The notes beneath the pieces were generated by a model. It was given only the letters and a program-made list of their open reading frames with translations. It had not been told where the DNA came from and did no database searches. From positions 1 to 64,000 of the forward strand of contig NZ_CANNDN010000003.1 of NCBI RefSeq assembly GCF_947503465.1: a stretch of DNA of 64,000 bases. The letters are read 5' to 3'. Below are positions 54,629 to 63,309 of this stretch, piece by piece (within the stretch, counting starts at the first letter, position 1; each line of letters begins with the position of its first letter). Source of the stretch: an uncultured Tateyamaria sp. (lineage in GTDB: Bacteria > Pseudomonadota > Alphaproteobacteria > Rhodobacterales > Rhodobacteraceae). The position numbers and the translations under genes are program-made.

Positions 54629-55254
54629 TGGCTGGGGCAGGATCAAAGAACGCTCTTTCAAGGGCTCCCACAGTCCACGAAGGCGCGATTGTCGACGATT
54701 TCGAGCTTGGCATGTGGACCGAGGTCGGCAAGGGCACGATGCTCAGGCACGGGTCCATGGGGGACTGGTCTTACATCACCAAGGATTGTCATGTGGTGTG
54801 GACGACGATTGGCAAGATGTGCTCCATCGCCAATTCCACCCGCATCAACCCGGGCAATCACCCGACATGGCGTGCGGTGCAGCACCATTCGGTCTATCGT
54901 GCCGAAGCTTACGGGCTGGGACGCGATGACTACGACTTTTTCGAATGGCGCAAGGCCGATTGGGTCACGATCGGCCATGATGTCTGGATCGGCCACGGGG
55001 TTACCGTCACCGCAGGGGTCACGATCGGGACCGGCGCTGTGATTGGCGCCGGCGCAGTTGTGACCAAGGATGTGGCGCCATACACGGTTGTGGGCGGCGT
55101 TCCCGCGCGCATGATCAAGCGCCGCTTCACGCCCGCACAGGCCGAGGCTTTGCAAGAGATCGCCGTTTGGGATTGGAGTTATGACACCTACAAGGCTGCC
55201 CTGCCTGACATTCGCGCGCTGGAGATTGACGCGTTCATCGAAAAGTATCGGTGA
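54628..55254 (+). CDS. Phosphonate-cluster hexapeptide-repeat acyltransferase
   Basis: 208 aa left-handed beta-helix transferase: [39 protein letters not shown], the hexapeptide repeats of LacA/CAT-like enzymes. Members of this type sit in many phn clusters, and are described as phosphonate-metabolism transferases. It may acetylate an aminoalkylphosphonate or another intermediate; the substrate is inferred. Shares one base with phnE. Confidence 0.82.
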   Translation: MAGAGSKNALSRAPTVHEGAIVDDFELGMWTEVGKGTMLRHGSMGDWSYITKDCHVVWTTIGKMCSIANSTRINPGNHPTWRAVQHHSVYRAEAYGLGRDDYDFFEWRKADWVTIGHDVWIGHGVTVTAGVTIGTGAVIGAGAVVTKDVAPYTVVGGVPARMIKRRFTPAQAEALQEIAVWDWSYDTYKAALPDIRALEIDAFIEKYR

Positions 55255-55477
55255 TCCAAGATGCGGCTTGTTACGCCGCGCGTGCGGTGCCTGAGCGCCT
55301 ATTGTGCCGCACCCGACGCACGCCGTCCATTCGGGCCAAACCGTTGCCGGAACGACGAAACGGGGCAGCCCAATCACGCCCGCCCGTTCGGGGTCAGCGA
55401 GGTCTGTGGCGTTTGCAACGGCGATGCCAGGGTCGGATCATGGCACCTTTCGCGCGCTTCAATTGACGTGACCGTTT

Positions 55478-56293
55478 TCACGCGACCAGGCCGAGCCCCT
55501 TGAGATAGGCAAACCCTTTCGGGATGTCCGACTTGCGCCGCAGTTCCAGCACCAGATGCGGTTCGGACCTGCAGTCTGACACGGCACGGAACACTTCCGC
55601 CCAGTGTATTTCGCCTTCGCCCGGGGCCCAGTGGCGGTCTGCATGGCCATCAAGGTCTTGCAGGTGCACGTGTTGCAACTGATCACCTGCGTCCCGGACA
55701 AAGTAGTCCACCGGCGGCGCGCCGGACATGCGGCGGGCAAGATGGGCGTGGCCGGTGTCGATCGACAAGGCGATTGCGTCGCTGTCAAAACTGTCGACCA
55801 TGGCCCGGCGGGTTGCCGGATCCACGTCAAAGATATTCTCGATCACCAATGTGATCCCTGCCGTTTCCGCCGCCTTGACCACCGGCATCATCACATCATG
55901 GATACGGGCCAGTTTGCTTTCCCAGTAATTTGGTTTGTTCAGCCGGTTCCACGCGTACCAGCGGGTATAGGGCGAATGCAGCACCATTTGCCGCGCGCCC
56001 AACCGGTCGGCGGCGTCCAGCGCCTTGAGGTATCGCGCGGTGATGATGGGCCGGACCTGCGCGTCCTTGTTGTCCATGTCGAGCCCTTCAAAGGGGCCAT
56101 GCAGTCCAAGGCGACCCCCGAACCCTTTGAGTGCTGTCTTTGCAGCGGCGATCCGATCTTCGAACTCGGTGGTCAGATCCGTGTAGGAGCTGAAGCCCTG
56201 CAACTCGATATCCCGGTCTGCGTCAAAAAGCCAATCGCGATGCTCCGCGATCTCATGCGGTGCGAGGCAGGCACCAATCCTGAGCAGGGTCAT
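55478..56293 (-). CDS. TIM-barrel sugar-phosphate isomerase/epimerase-like protein
   Basis: 271 aa, xylose-isomerase/AP-endonuclease-2-like fold. FGGRLGLHGPFEGLDMDN, ARQMVLHSPYTRWYAWNRL, LVIENIFDVDPATR, LSIDTGHAHLA and HVHLQDLDGHADRHWAPGEGEIHWAEVF give the conserved Glu/His/Asp metal set. It would isomerise or hydrolyse a sugar(-phosphate). Last gene of the phnD2-C2-E3-methyltransferase-phnM2 operon, 130 bp after phnM2; AAGGAG lies upstream of the ATG. Confidence 0.78.
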   Translation of the reverse strand: MTLLRIGACLAPHEIAEHRDWLFDADRDIELQGFSSYTDLTTEFEDRIAAAKTALKGFGGRLGLHGPFEGLDMDNKDAQVRPIITARYLKALDAADRLGARQMVLHSPYTRWYAWNRLNKPNYWESKLARIHDVMMPVVKAAETAGITLVIENIFDVDPATRRAMVDSFDSDAIALSIDTGHAHLARRMSGAPPVDYFVRDAGDQLQHVHLQDLDGHADRHWAPGEGEIHWAEVFRAVSDCRSEPHLVLELRRKSDIPKGFAYLKGLGLVA

Positions 56294-56423
56294 GGGCGGG
56301 GTCTCTCCTTGGGTCGTCGATCCTGAGATAGGCGCGGAATGCAACAACCGCACAAAGCGCCATCAGCCGCCACGGACCTGTTGACCCCGGGGCCTGTGGC
56401 GGGATGATCGTTCGCTTTGAACC

Positions 56424-57638
56424 TCATGCCGCGAGCGGTCTCCCGCGATAGGCGCAGCGGCCCCCGACCCAGGTGCCCTGGATGGCGGGTGTCTGCCCCT
56501 TGGGCCAATCGACCAGCACCAGATCAGCGCGTTTGCCGGTGGCGATTTCACCCCGGTCGGTCAACCCCATCGCGCGCGCCGGGCCAGTTGAGACCAGCGA
56601 CCACAGGGCCAGCCGATCAGCGCGCCTTTCGCGGTCCAGACGGTCGATCGCGGCCAGCATGGCCGGGTAGAAGTAATCAGACGCCAATGCATCGCACAGG
56701 CCAGCCTCGACCATGTCGCCTGCGCCGAGCGATCCGATGTGGCTGCCGCCCCGCACCGCATTTGGCGCACCGAAGATGATCATGTCGCCATCTGCGCGCG
56801 CCTGTTCAACCGGACCCATCGTCATCGGGAACTCAGAACTGGTGGCCCCGATCCCGCGGTAAAAGCGGCGCGTTTCGGCCTGTGTGTCGTCATGACTGAG
56901 CATTGGAATGCCCTTGGCGCGCGCCTTTTCGGCGACGATCTTCATCGTCTGGACCACGTCGGGGCGCCTGTCCCAGACCTTGTGCACCAGCGCCTTGTGC
57001 GCGTCATAGTCAAGCCCCGAGCGTTCAGTATGCTTGCGATACCGCGCCTCGAACAGGGCCGCATCAGACGGGTCCATGGCCTTGAACGCGGGGCTGTGTT
57101 CAAAGGGCCGTTCCTGGATCGCGGTATCGGCGCTGCGCATCGCCATCGATAGATGATCGTTGAACGCGAGCGACGGCGTCAGCGGCGCGCCCATGGCCCA
57201 GTCAAGCGTATCGAGCGCCTCGAAAGCAAAGGTTTCCCAGCGCAGCTGAAAGCGGTTTTCGACCGTCAAACGCGGGGCCAGATCAAGAATGGCCTGCATC
57301 ATTTCGCGTCCCCGCGCGACGCTGCGCAAACCCGGCTCGTAGCTGAGCGTGATCGAATGATAGGTCGTCGCGATCCCGTTGGCCGCAAGCTGACGGTCGG
57401 TTTCCAGAACGGCGGTTTCCATCGGAAAGAACACGCCCGGGCGCGGCATCACCTGGCGTTCAAATGCGTCGCCATGCACGTCGATCAGCGCAGGCGCGAG
57501 GATCTTGCCGCGCGCGCATGTCTCTTTGCCCTGCACGGGGCCGCCGATCTCGACAATGGTTTCGCCATCAACCGTGACCGTGACGTCCTCGATCCCGCCA
57601 GGCAGATAGACCTCCGCCCCCACAAACGTCTGGATCAT
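56424..57638 (-). CDS. phnM: Second PhnM-like diphosphatase
   Basis: 404 aa. Same amidohydrolase family as the first PhnM: ALIDVHGDAFERQVMPRPGVFFPMETAV, TYHSITLSYEPGL, LSHDDTQAET. It diverges strongly from the first copy, so another substrate is possible. The first base overlaps the methyltransferase gene stop (ATGA), coupling the two. It may act on a triphosphorylated ribosyl intermediate of the second pathway. Confidence 0.85.
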   Translation of the reverse strand: MIQTFVGAEVYLPGGIEDVTVTVDGETIVEIGGPVQGKETCARGKILAPALIDVHGDAFERQVMPRPGVFFPMETAVLETDRQLAANGIATTYHSITLSYEPGLRSVARGREMMQAILDLAPRLTVENRFQLRWETFAFEALDTLDWAMGAPLTPSLAFNDHLSMAMRSADTAIQERPFEHSPAFKAMDPSDAALFEARYRKHTERSGLDYDAHKALVHKVWDRRPDVVQTMKIVAEKARAKGIPMLSHDDTQAETRRFYRGIGATSSEFPMTMGPVEQARADGDMIIFGAPNAVRGGSHIGSLGAGDMVEAGLCDALASDYFYPAMLAAIDRLDRERRADRLALWSLVSTGPARAMGLTDRGEIATGKRADLVLVDWPKGQTPAIQGTWVGGRCAYRGRPLAA

Positions 57639-58288
57639 GCCTGACGCTCCAGGATGAGGTGCCAGTGCCACGAACCGGGCCTTTCATGTTCGCGGTCTTC
57701 CATCCACATCACCTCGAACCCCTGGAACAGGGCAAGCATTTCCACCGCACCACAATAGTAATGCGGGTGGCGCTTGTCTGTCATGTCTTCGTCGAACACC
57801 CAGGTGTTGCGGGAAATCTCTCGTGGACCATTCAGCTTTTCGCGGTCGACCCAAAGGCGGCGCTTGGACAACATCGTCAGCAGGAACGTGCCACCGGGTT
57901 TCAGCACACGCCGCACTTCGCTGATCGTGTTGAGCAGCACCGTTTCATCGCCATGATAAATCACGTTCCAGCTGAGCACATGATCAAAAGCGCCATCCTC
58001 GAACGGCAAGTCATCCATCCGCCCCAACCGGGTCTTGACGCCGGCTTGGTGCTTGTCAATTTCCGCCAGACCGTCGGGGGCCGCGTCCAGCGCAGTCACG
58101 GCAAAACCAGCGGCTTGCAATGACAGCGCATGTCGCCCCACGCCTGCGCCAAGGTCCAGAATGGCAGCACCCTGTTCCAACGTTTGCGCCCACCGCTTTA
58201 CATCCGGCTCGGGCGCCAGCCACTTGCTGCCTGCCTCGATATTGGCCCACTGATCGTTCCAATGCTGGTCTGCCGTGTCCGTCTTCAA
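57635..58288 (-). CDS. Class I SAM-dependent methyltransferase
   Basis: 217 aa. SAM loop ILDLGAGVGRHALSLQAAGFAVTALDAAPDGL (about 43-74), then FDHVLSWNVIYHG and KPGGTFLLTML. Substrate unknown. Its TTG start (58288) overlaps the phnE3 stop (TTGA), so it is coupled to transporter synthesis. A methylase between permease and PhnM2 genes is unexpected for a C-P lyase pathway. Confidence 0.85.
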   Translation of the reverse strand: MKTDTADQHWNDQWANIEAGSKWLAPEPDVKRWAQTLEQGAAILDLGAGVGRHALSLQAAGFAVTALDAAPDGLAEIDKHQAGVKTRLGRMDDLPFEDGAFDHVLSWNVIYHGDETVLLNTISEVRRVLKPGGTFLLTMLSKRRLWVDREKLNGPREISRNTWVFDEDMTDKRHPHYYCGAVEMLALFQGFEVMWMEDREHERPGSWHWHLILERQA

Positions 58289-59103
58289 CGCTGTTCTCCG
58301 ATGATCCTGGTCCGGGCCCAGCCCGAAAGGTATTCGATTGAGATGACCACAACGGCAATCATCAGGATGACGGTCATGGCCGTGGGATAGTCAAAGAGGT
58401 CAAAGCCCACCTTCAACTCGATCCCGATGCCCCCGGCACCCACAAGGCCCAGGATGGTCGACGAGCGCACGGCCTTTTCCGTCGCAAAAAGCGAGGTCGA
58501 GATAAAGGCGGGCATGGCCGCCGGGATGGTGGCGCAGGCGACCACGTCCAGCTTGCGTGCCCCCGTCGCGGTCAGGCTTTCGGACGGGCCCTTGTCCGCG
58601 GCTTCCATGTCATCGGCAAAGAACCGGCCACAAAACCCGACCGTGTCGATGGCAATGGCCAGCATGCCCGCAAAGGGCCCCAGACCAACAGCAACGACAA
58701 AGACCAAGGCCCAGGCGATATCAGGCACGGCCCGGACAAAGCCAAGTGCCGTCCGCACGATCTGATTGATCCAGGTCGGCGCGATCAACCCGCGCGCGGC
58801 CAAAAGTGCCACCGGCACCGACAGAAGGATCCCGATGACCGCGCCCGCAAGGGCGATCTGCAAGGTTTCGAGCATCTTCCAGCCAAGCCGCGCCAGCACC
58901 TTGGGTTCAAGATTGGGCGGAAAGGCACGATCAATAAAATCGGCAAAGCGCGGCGGTGAAGAGATCACCTTGTCAATGGAAAACCCCGCCCCGGCAAAGG
59001 ACCACAGTATGATCACGACAGCGGCGGCGTATCCCAGGAACGCCAGCGCTGATGGGCGCTCGTATCGGGCGGGAAGGGCCGTGGCTAGGGACGTGTCAAT
59101 CAT
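58285..59103 (-). CDS. phnE: Phosphonate-type ABC permease PhnE (second system)
   Basis: 272 aa, six helices, PhnE family: SLTATGARKLDVVACATIPAAMPAFISTSLFATEKAVRSSTILGLVGAGGIG. One permease serves this system, so it would be a homodimer. Overlaps phnC2 by eight bases. Confidence 0.9.
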   Translation of the reverse strand: MIDTSLATALPARYERPSALAFLGYAAAVVIILWSFAGAGFSIDKVISSPPRFADFIDRAFPPNLEPKVLARLGWKMLETLQIALAGAVIGILLSVPVALLAARGLIAPTWINQIVRTALGFVRAVPDIAWALVFVVAVGLGPFAGMLAIAIDTVGFCGRFFADDMEAADKGPSESLTATGARKLDVVACATIPAAMPAFISTSLFATEKAVRSSTILGLVGAGGIGIELKVGFDLFDYPTAMTVILMIAVVVISIEYLSGWARTRIIGEQR

Positions 59104-59914
59104 AAAGCCCTCGCAATTCTTCGGCGCTGAGGCTGTCGGCCCGCGCATCCAGCGGCATGCCGCCCTGTGCAAGGCCAAGAACGCGGTCCCCGTATTGCAG
59201 GGCATGATCGATGTTGTGCGAGATGAAGATCACTGTGACCCCCTCTTGGCGCGCGAGGGCAAAGAACAGGTCCATGACGTCTTGGCCCGCCGCCGGGTCA
59301 AGCGAGGCCGTCGGCTCGTCCGCGATCAGGATCTTGGGCTGCCCGACGAGCGCGCGCGCGATGGCGACGCGCTGCGATTGTCCGCCCGACAAGCGGTCGG
59401 CGCGGCGTGATGCAAGATGGGCCAGCCCGACCTTTTCCAAGGCCGCCAAGGCCGCCTCGCGTGAGGGTGCAGGGGCCAAACTCTGGCTCCAATGGCGCAG
59501 CCCCGGCTTTTGCCCCAACAGCCCCTGCACCACGTTGGACAGAACCGACAGGCGCGGCACCAGGTTGTGCTTTTGGCTGACCAGCCCCATGTGCGCGCGC
59601 ATGGCCCGCAGACCGGCATTTGCGGCAGTGCGCACATCTGTACCCAGCACATCAATCGACCCCGCATCCGCAGGGATCAAGCCCATCAGACAGCGCAGAA
59701 GCGTGGATTTCCCTGTCCCGTTCGCGCCCACGATGGCCACGGCCTCTCCGCGCGACAGACCAAACGAGACATCCTTGAAAATCGGCGTTCCGGCAAAGCT
59801 TTTGGCAAGCCCGGTGACGCGCAGATCAACAGGCAAAACCGGGGCAGATACATCTGCCCCGGTCCCATCCGGCCGCGCAGGTGCGACCAGCGTTTGCACG
59901 TCGGACTTAGTCAC
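59096..59914 (-). CDS. phnC: Phosphonate-type ABC ATP-binding protein PhnC (second system)
   Basis: 272 aa from GTG 59914, which overlaps the phnD2 stop; an ATG at 59944 is an alternative and the start is uncertain. Walker A GANGTGKSTLL, signature LSGGQSQRVAIARA, Walker B ILIADEPTASLD. Pairs with the upstream PhnD and downstream PhnE. Confidence 0.85.
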   Translation of the reverse strand: MTKSDVQTLVAPARPDGTGADVSAPVLPVDLRVTGLAKSFAGTPIFKDVSFGLSRGEAVAIVGANGTGKSTLLRCLMGLIPADAGSIDVLGTDVRTAANAGLRAMRAHMGLVSQKHNLVPRLSVLSNVVQGLLGQKPGLRHWSQSLAPAPSREAALAALEKVGLAHLASRRADRLSGGQSQRVAIARALVGQPKILIADEPTASLDPAAGQDVMDLFFALARQEGVTVIFISHNIDHALQYGDRVLGLAQGGMPLDARADSLSAEELRGLYD

Positions 59915-60776
59915 CGATGAAGTTGTCGAACTGTGGGTAACCTGCATTCGAATACATCGACCGGACATAGTCGTAAGCGCTGTCTTCGATTTCGACTAGG
60001 TCCATGCCGACATATTTGTCGTTCTCTTCATGGGCCGTGATGCCCGCGATGATGCTGTCCTTGTTGGCGATGATGGCCTGCTGGACAGATGCTGCGGCCT
60101 CGGCCGGGACATGCGCGCCAACCATGATCATGTCGTTTGGCAGATCGCCGGACCGGGCGAGCATTTTGAAGAAACCATAGGGCAGGTCGGTTTCCTTGTT
60201 GCGCACGTTCAACCAGCTGCCTGCATTCGAGCCAAGCGCGTCCACGTCACCGTTTTTCAGCGCTTCATGCGCAATGTTGCGGCTGGTGTGGGTCTTCTCG
60301 ATATCGTTCACCGGGTCGAGGCCGTAATCCGCCAAGACCTGCATCGGGCAGAGCATGTTGGAGGTGGAGCCGATGTCACCAAAGGCGACCTTCTTGCCCT
60401 TGAGGTCCGCGACCGTGTTGATGCCGCTGTCGGCGCGCACAACGATGGCACAGTGGTAATCCGGGCGGCCAAGGCCCACGATGGGCGTGGCGTTGGTCAG
60501 CTTGTTGATGACGACATATTCCGCAGGGCCGGAGACCACGAAGTCAACGGTCTCTCCGCGCAGGGCTTCGGCGGCTGCGGTGCGCGAGTTCACGGCATAG
60601 AATTCAAACGTGTCGCCGGTTGCCGCCTCAAGGGCTTCCTTGAAAGGACCCCACTCAAGCTGAAGGCGCTCCATGCCTTCGACATCTGTGACGGCCAGTT
60701 TCCAAGTTTCAGCATGTGCTGCAACAGCAGCGGTGATTGCCAGCGCTGCCCCGGCAAGAATGGAACGAAGTTTCAT
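59907..60776 (-). CDS. phnD: Phosphonate-type ABC binding protein PhnD (second system)
   Basis: 289 aa with a signal peptide (MKLRSILAGAALAITAAVAAHA). ALRGETVDFVVSGPAEYVV and VAFGDIGSTSNMLCP resemble PhnD, with the S-T-S of the ligand site. It is only distantly like the first PhnD, so it probably binds a different phosphonate or phosphate ester. First gene of the facing operon; PhnF-like operator and Pho box upstream. Confidence 0.88.
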   Translation of the reverse strand: MKLRSILAGAALAITAAVAAHAETWKLAVTDVEGMERLQLEWGPFKEALEAATGDTFEFYAVNSRTAAAEALRGETVDFVVSGPAEYVVINKLTNATPIVGLGRPDYHCAIVVRADSGINTVADLKGKKVAFGDIGSTSNMLCPMQVLADYGLDPVNDIEKTHTSRNIAHEALKNGDVDALGSNAGSWLNVRNKETDLPYGFFKMLARSGDLPNDMIMVGAHVPAEAAASVQQAIIANKDSIIAGITAHEENDKYVGMDLVEIEDSAYDYVRSMYSNAGYPQFDNFIGD

Positions 60777-60796
60777 GGTGATTCCCCCATTATGAA

Positions 60797-60812
60797 ATTC
60801 ATTCGAATGATT
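60797..60812. promoter_or_regulatory. PhnF operator 3, upstream of phnD2
   Basis: ATTCATTCGAATGATT, holding the perfect palindrome TCATTCGAATGA (60799-60810). Thirteen of 16 bases match operators 1 and 2. It lies 21 bp before the phnD2 ATG on the minus strand. Confidence 0.7.
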
Positions 60813-60833
60813 TCGGGCGAATGAAACGCCAAA

Positions 60834-60851
60834 ACGACAGTCACGTGACAC
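60834..60851 (-). promoter_or_regulatory. Pho box upstream of phnD2
   Basis: On the minus strand, GTGTCAC-GTGA-CTGTCGT: two 7-mers with 4-bp spacing, as at 44497-44514. The same arrangement, Pho box then PhnF operator then start, is seen for phnF. The rest of 60852-61079 shows no gene. Confidence 0.7.
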
Positions 60852-61079
60852 CTTTGTTGCAATGACACGCATGGCAGTTGCCCTTGGCAGAAAACTTGAA
60901 GTGGCCGCAGACGACCGGTCCGTCACCTCAAGCGTACGCCGTCGAGGTGCCGGGTCCTGAGACTTGGACGCGCATTCGACAAATCGGCGTTGAAGAACAG
61001 TTTGTTCAAGCTGTCCGGATATGGGCGGGCGCGCAGATACGACAAAGCTTCGCACGACGCCACAACGCAGTTGTCCGCG

Positions 61080-62027
61080 TTACCCGCTTTCGCCCACCAC
61101 GATCACCTCAACCCGGCGGTTCATCTCGCGGCCTTCTGCCGTCAAGTTGCTGGCGACCGGCGACAGATAACCCATGCCGCCTGCCTCGACCCGGTCGGGC
61201 GCGACGTTGTACCGCTCTACCAGACGGTCCCGCACCGCGCTGGCGCGGGCGCGCGAGACGGCGATGTTGGCGTCCAACCCGCCCACGGTGTCCGTATGCC
61301 CCACCACCGCGATACGCAGGTCTGGGCGGTCAGTCATCAGTTGGGCGATCTGTTCCAGTTCCGGGGCCGGGCCGTCGCCCAGATTGGTGGTGCCCACCGC
61401 GAAATCGAGGCTGCGCAGGATGACCGATCCGGTGGCAAGAAGCCGTTGGCCCAGATCCGTGGCCGGTTCTGTCGGCGCCACGGCGGATGGCAGAGGCGCG
61501 GTTGCCGTGGGGTCGGGCGGGTCCAGTGTCAGGCCGCCACCCTGCCCGGAACCGACCTGCACCACCTGCAGATACCCCGCGTCCGGCGCGGTGCTGGTCA
61601 GCAGCCAGACCGCATCGCCCGTGTCGGCGTGCCGCGCGCTGATGAAATGGTAGGACCGGACATTCACATACATGTTGGGCGCAGGAAGAACGTCGATGGC
61701 AAAGCGAAAATCAAAGCCGCCGCAGGCATCCGCATCGCAATCCAGCAACAGGTCATAGCCCGCATCAATCACCTGGTCCCGCAACGGGGCCAGGATTTGC
61801 AACGGCGTAAGGCCCGGCGACGGCACGCGGTAACTGCGACGTTTGACCGGGCCGTCAATGGTCTGGGCCGCAACCGCGCCATCCGCAAAGGCCGCTATGG
61901 GCACTTCGGCCCGGTCAAGCACGCTGTCCCGTGCCGCCGTCTGCCGTGCGTTCGATGGCAGTTCGAGTTGCAGCGCCAGTGTCGGCCCTGCCAGAGCACA
62001 GAAAAGGGCCGCGAGCCTCAGGCGCAT
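61080..62027 (-). CDS. OmpA-family exported protein
   Basis: 315 aa. Signal peptide (MRLRLAALFCALAGPTLA); the C-terminal OmpA domain (about 200-310) has VVGHTDTVGGLDANIAVSRARASAVRDRL and the final REMNRRVEVIVVG that binds peptidoglycan. Two bases separate it from the AhpD-like gene upstream, so they are likely one transcript. Confidence 0.88.
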   Translation of the reverse strand: MRLRLAALFCALAGPTLALQLELPSNARQTAARDSVLDRAEVPIAAFADGAVAAQTIDGPVKRRSYRVPSPGLTPLQILAPLRDQVIDAGYDLLLDCDADACGGFDFRFAIDVLPAPNMYVNVRSYHFISARHADTGDAVWLLTSTAPDAGYLQVVQVGSGQGGGLTLDPPDPTATAPLPSAVAPTEPATDLGQRLLATGSVILRSLDFAVGTTNLGDGPAPELEQIAQLMTDRPDLRIAVVGHTDTVGGLDANIAVSRARASAVRDRLVERYNVAPDRVEAGGMGYLSPVASNLTAEGREMNRRVEVIVVGESG

Positions 62028-62029
62028 GC

Positions 62030-62596
62030 CTAGCGGGCCTGCCCGTGATAGTCGGGGTTCGGCTGCATTGCCGTGGCGCTGGCCACCCGGTTCGACATGT
62101 TGAAAAAGGCGGCCACGTTGATCAGGTCCCAGATGTCTCGGTCACTTAACCCGTGATCGCGCAGGGCCTGCCGGTCGCCTTCCATGATTTGTGCGGATTT
62201 GAGCGTGACCGCCTCGGCAAAGGCCAGCATGGCCTTTTGACGCGGCGTGACATCGGCCACCCGCCAGTTCATCACCAATTGTTCGCCCAGCGCCGGGTTG
62301 CCCGACAATTGCCGGACCGCGGCCCCATGTGCCGTGAGGCAATAGTAGCAGCGGTTCGTGGCACTGACGACCACCGCCACCATCTCGCGTTCCAGCTTGG
62401 TCAGGCCGCTGTCGGCCAGCATCAGGTCATTGTAAAGCGCGGTGAACGCGTTGAGCTTGTCGATATCGAACGCGTGCGCTTTCAGCACGTTCGGGATCAT
62501 GCCCAGCTTGTTCTCGCACACGTCAAAGTACTTTTGCGTGGCCTCGGGCAATGGGTCGACCATGGGCAGGTCGAGGGCGGTGGGCTGATCTGTCAT
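62030..62596 (-). CDS. Peroxidase-related AhpD-like protein
   Basis: 188 aa, carboxymuconolactone-decarboxylase/AhpD fold. The redox motif is CYYCLTAHG (Cys-x2-Cys then His). TKLEREMVAVVVSATNRC precedes it. Members reduce peroxides or are of unknown role. Its ATG overlaps the upstream gene's stop by four bases. Confidence 0.88.
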   Translation of the reverse strand: MTDQPTALDLPMVDPLPEATQKYFDVCENKLGMIPNVLKAHAFDIDKLNAFTALYNDLMLADSGLTKLEREMVAVVVSATNRCYYCLTAHGAAVRQLSGNPALGEQLVMNWRVADVTPRQKAMLAFAEAVTLKSAQIMEGDRQALRDHGLSDRDIWDLINVAAFFNMSNRVASATAMQPNPDYHGQAR

Positions 62597-63309
62597 GTCG
62601 TCTCCTGAGCGGTGCGGTAATGATAGCCGCAGACCTGTTCAAACCCCAAGCCCTGATAGAGCGCGTTGGCCGGACCGTTTGCCGCCGTGGTCAGCACAGC
62701 GATGTGGGTGGCCCCGTTTTCAACGGCCCAGAACGCCGCGCGCCGCATGATCCAACCGGCCACGCCCTGGCGGCGTTGGTGCGGCAGCACCTCGACCGCG
62801 TGGACCATGGCGATGCCTTTGTGGATCGCGGCAAAACCGGTGCCTGCGGGTTTGTCCTTGTGCCGGGCAAGGATCGCCGTCTTGGTTCTTGCCCGGTGCA
62901 TGGTAGCAATCCGCGCGGGGCCGATGCCGCCCTTGGCCCAGATGTCGTCCATGATCGCCAGCGGTTCCCAGATCGCGAAGGCCGTGACGCGGGGGATGGG
63001 AATGTCGGTAAGTGTGTCGACAGGCGCGATATAGCCATTGGTCGGGTCGACGATGGTGTAGCCGTTTTGGTCGAGCAGGTGGTCGAGCGCGTCTTCGCCC
63101 TGGCGGACCATGAAAAGCGGGGGCTGGCCGATGGCCCGCATGGCGTCTTCGGCCTGGGCAATGTCGCCGCCCGACCCGTCCGCCGTCGCGGCCGAGACCC
63201 GTTTGCCGCCGCCTTGTCCGTCCCGGATGGTCCATGTCCCAACGCGCGCCGTGGCGGCGGCAGGCCATGTGCCGTCAATGGCCGCGTAGAAGGCGGCGGG
63301 GGTGATCAT
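62593..63309 (-). CDS. GNAT-family N-acetyltransferase
   Basis: 238 aa. The C-terminal half is GNAT: VEVLPHQRRQGVAGWIMRRAAFWA (acetyl-CoA loop Q-R-R-Q-G-V-A), then ALYQGLGFEQVCGYHYR. Substrate unknown. Four-base overlaps with the genes on both sides put it in an operon with the CinA-type gene and AhpD-like gene. Confidence 0.85.
   Translation of the reverse strand: MITPAAFYAAIDGTWPAAATARVGTWTIRDGQGGGKRVSAATADGSGGDIAQAEDAMRAIGQPPLFMVRQGEDALDHLLDQNGYTIVDPTNGYIAPVDTLTDIPIPRVTAFAIWEPLAIMDDIWAKGGIGPARIATMHRARTKTAILARHKDKPAGTGFAAIHKGIAMVHAVEVLPHQRRQGVAGWIMRRAAFWAVENGATHIAVLTTAANGPANALYQGLGFEQVCGYHYRTAQETT

Noticed and set aside
59940-59955. GCATTCGAATACATC as a further PhnF site
   Set aside because: It lies within the coding end of phnD2, has only one good half, and is not near a promoter.
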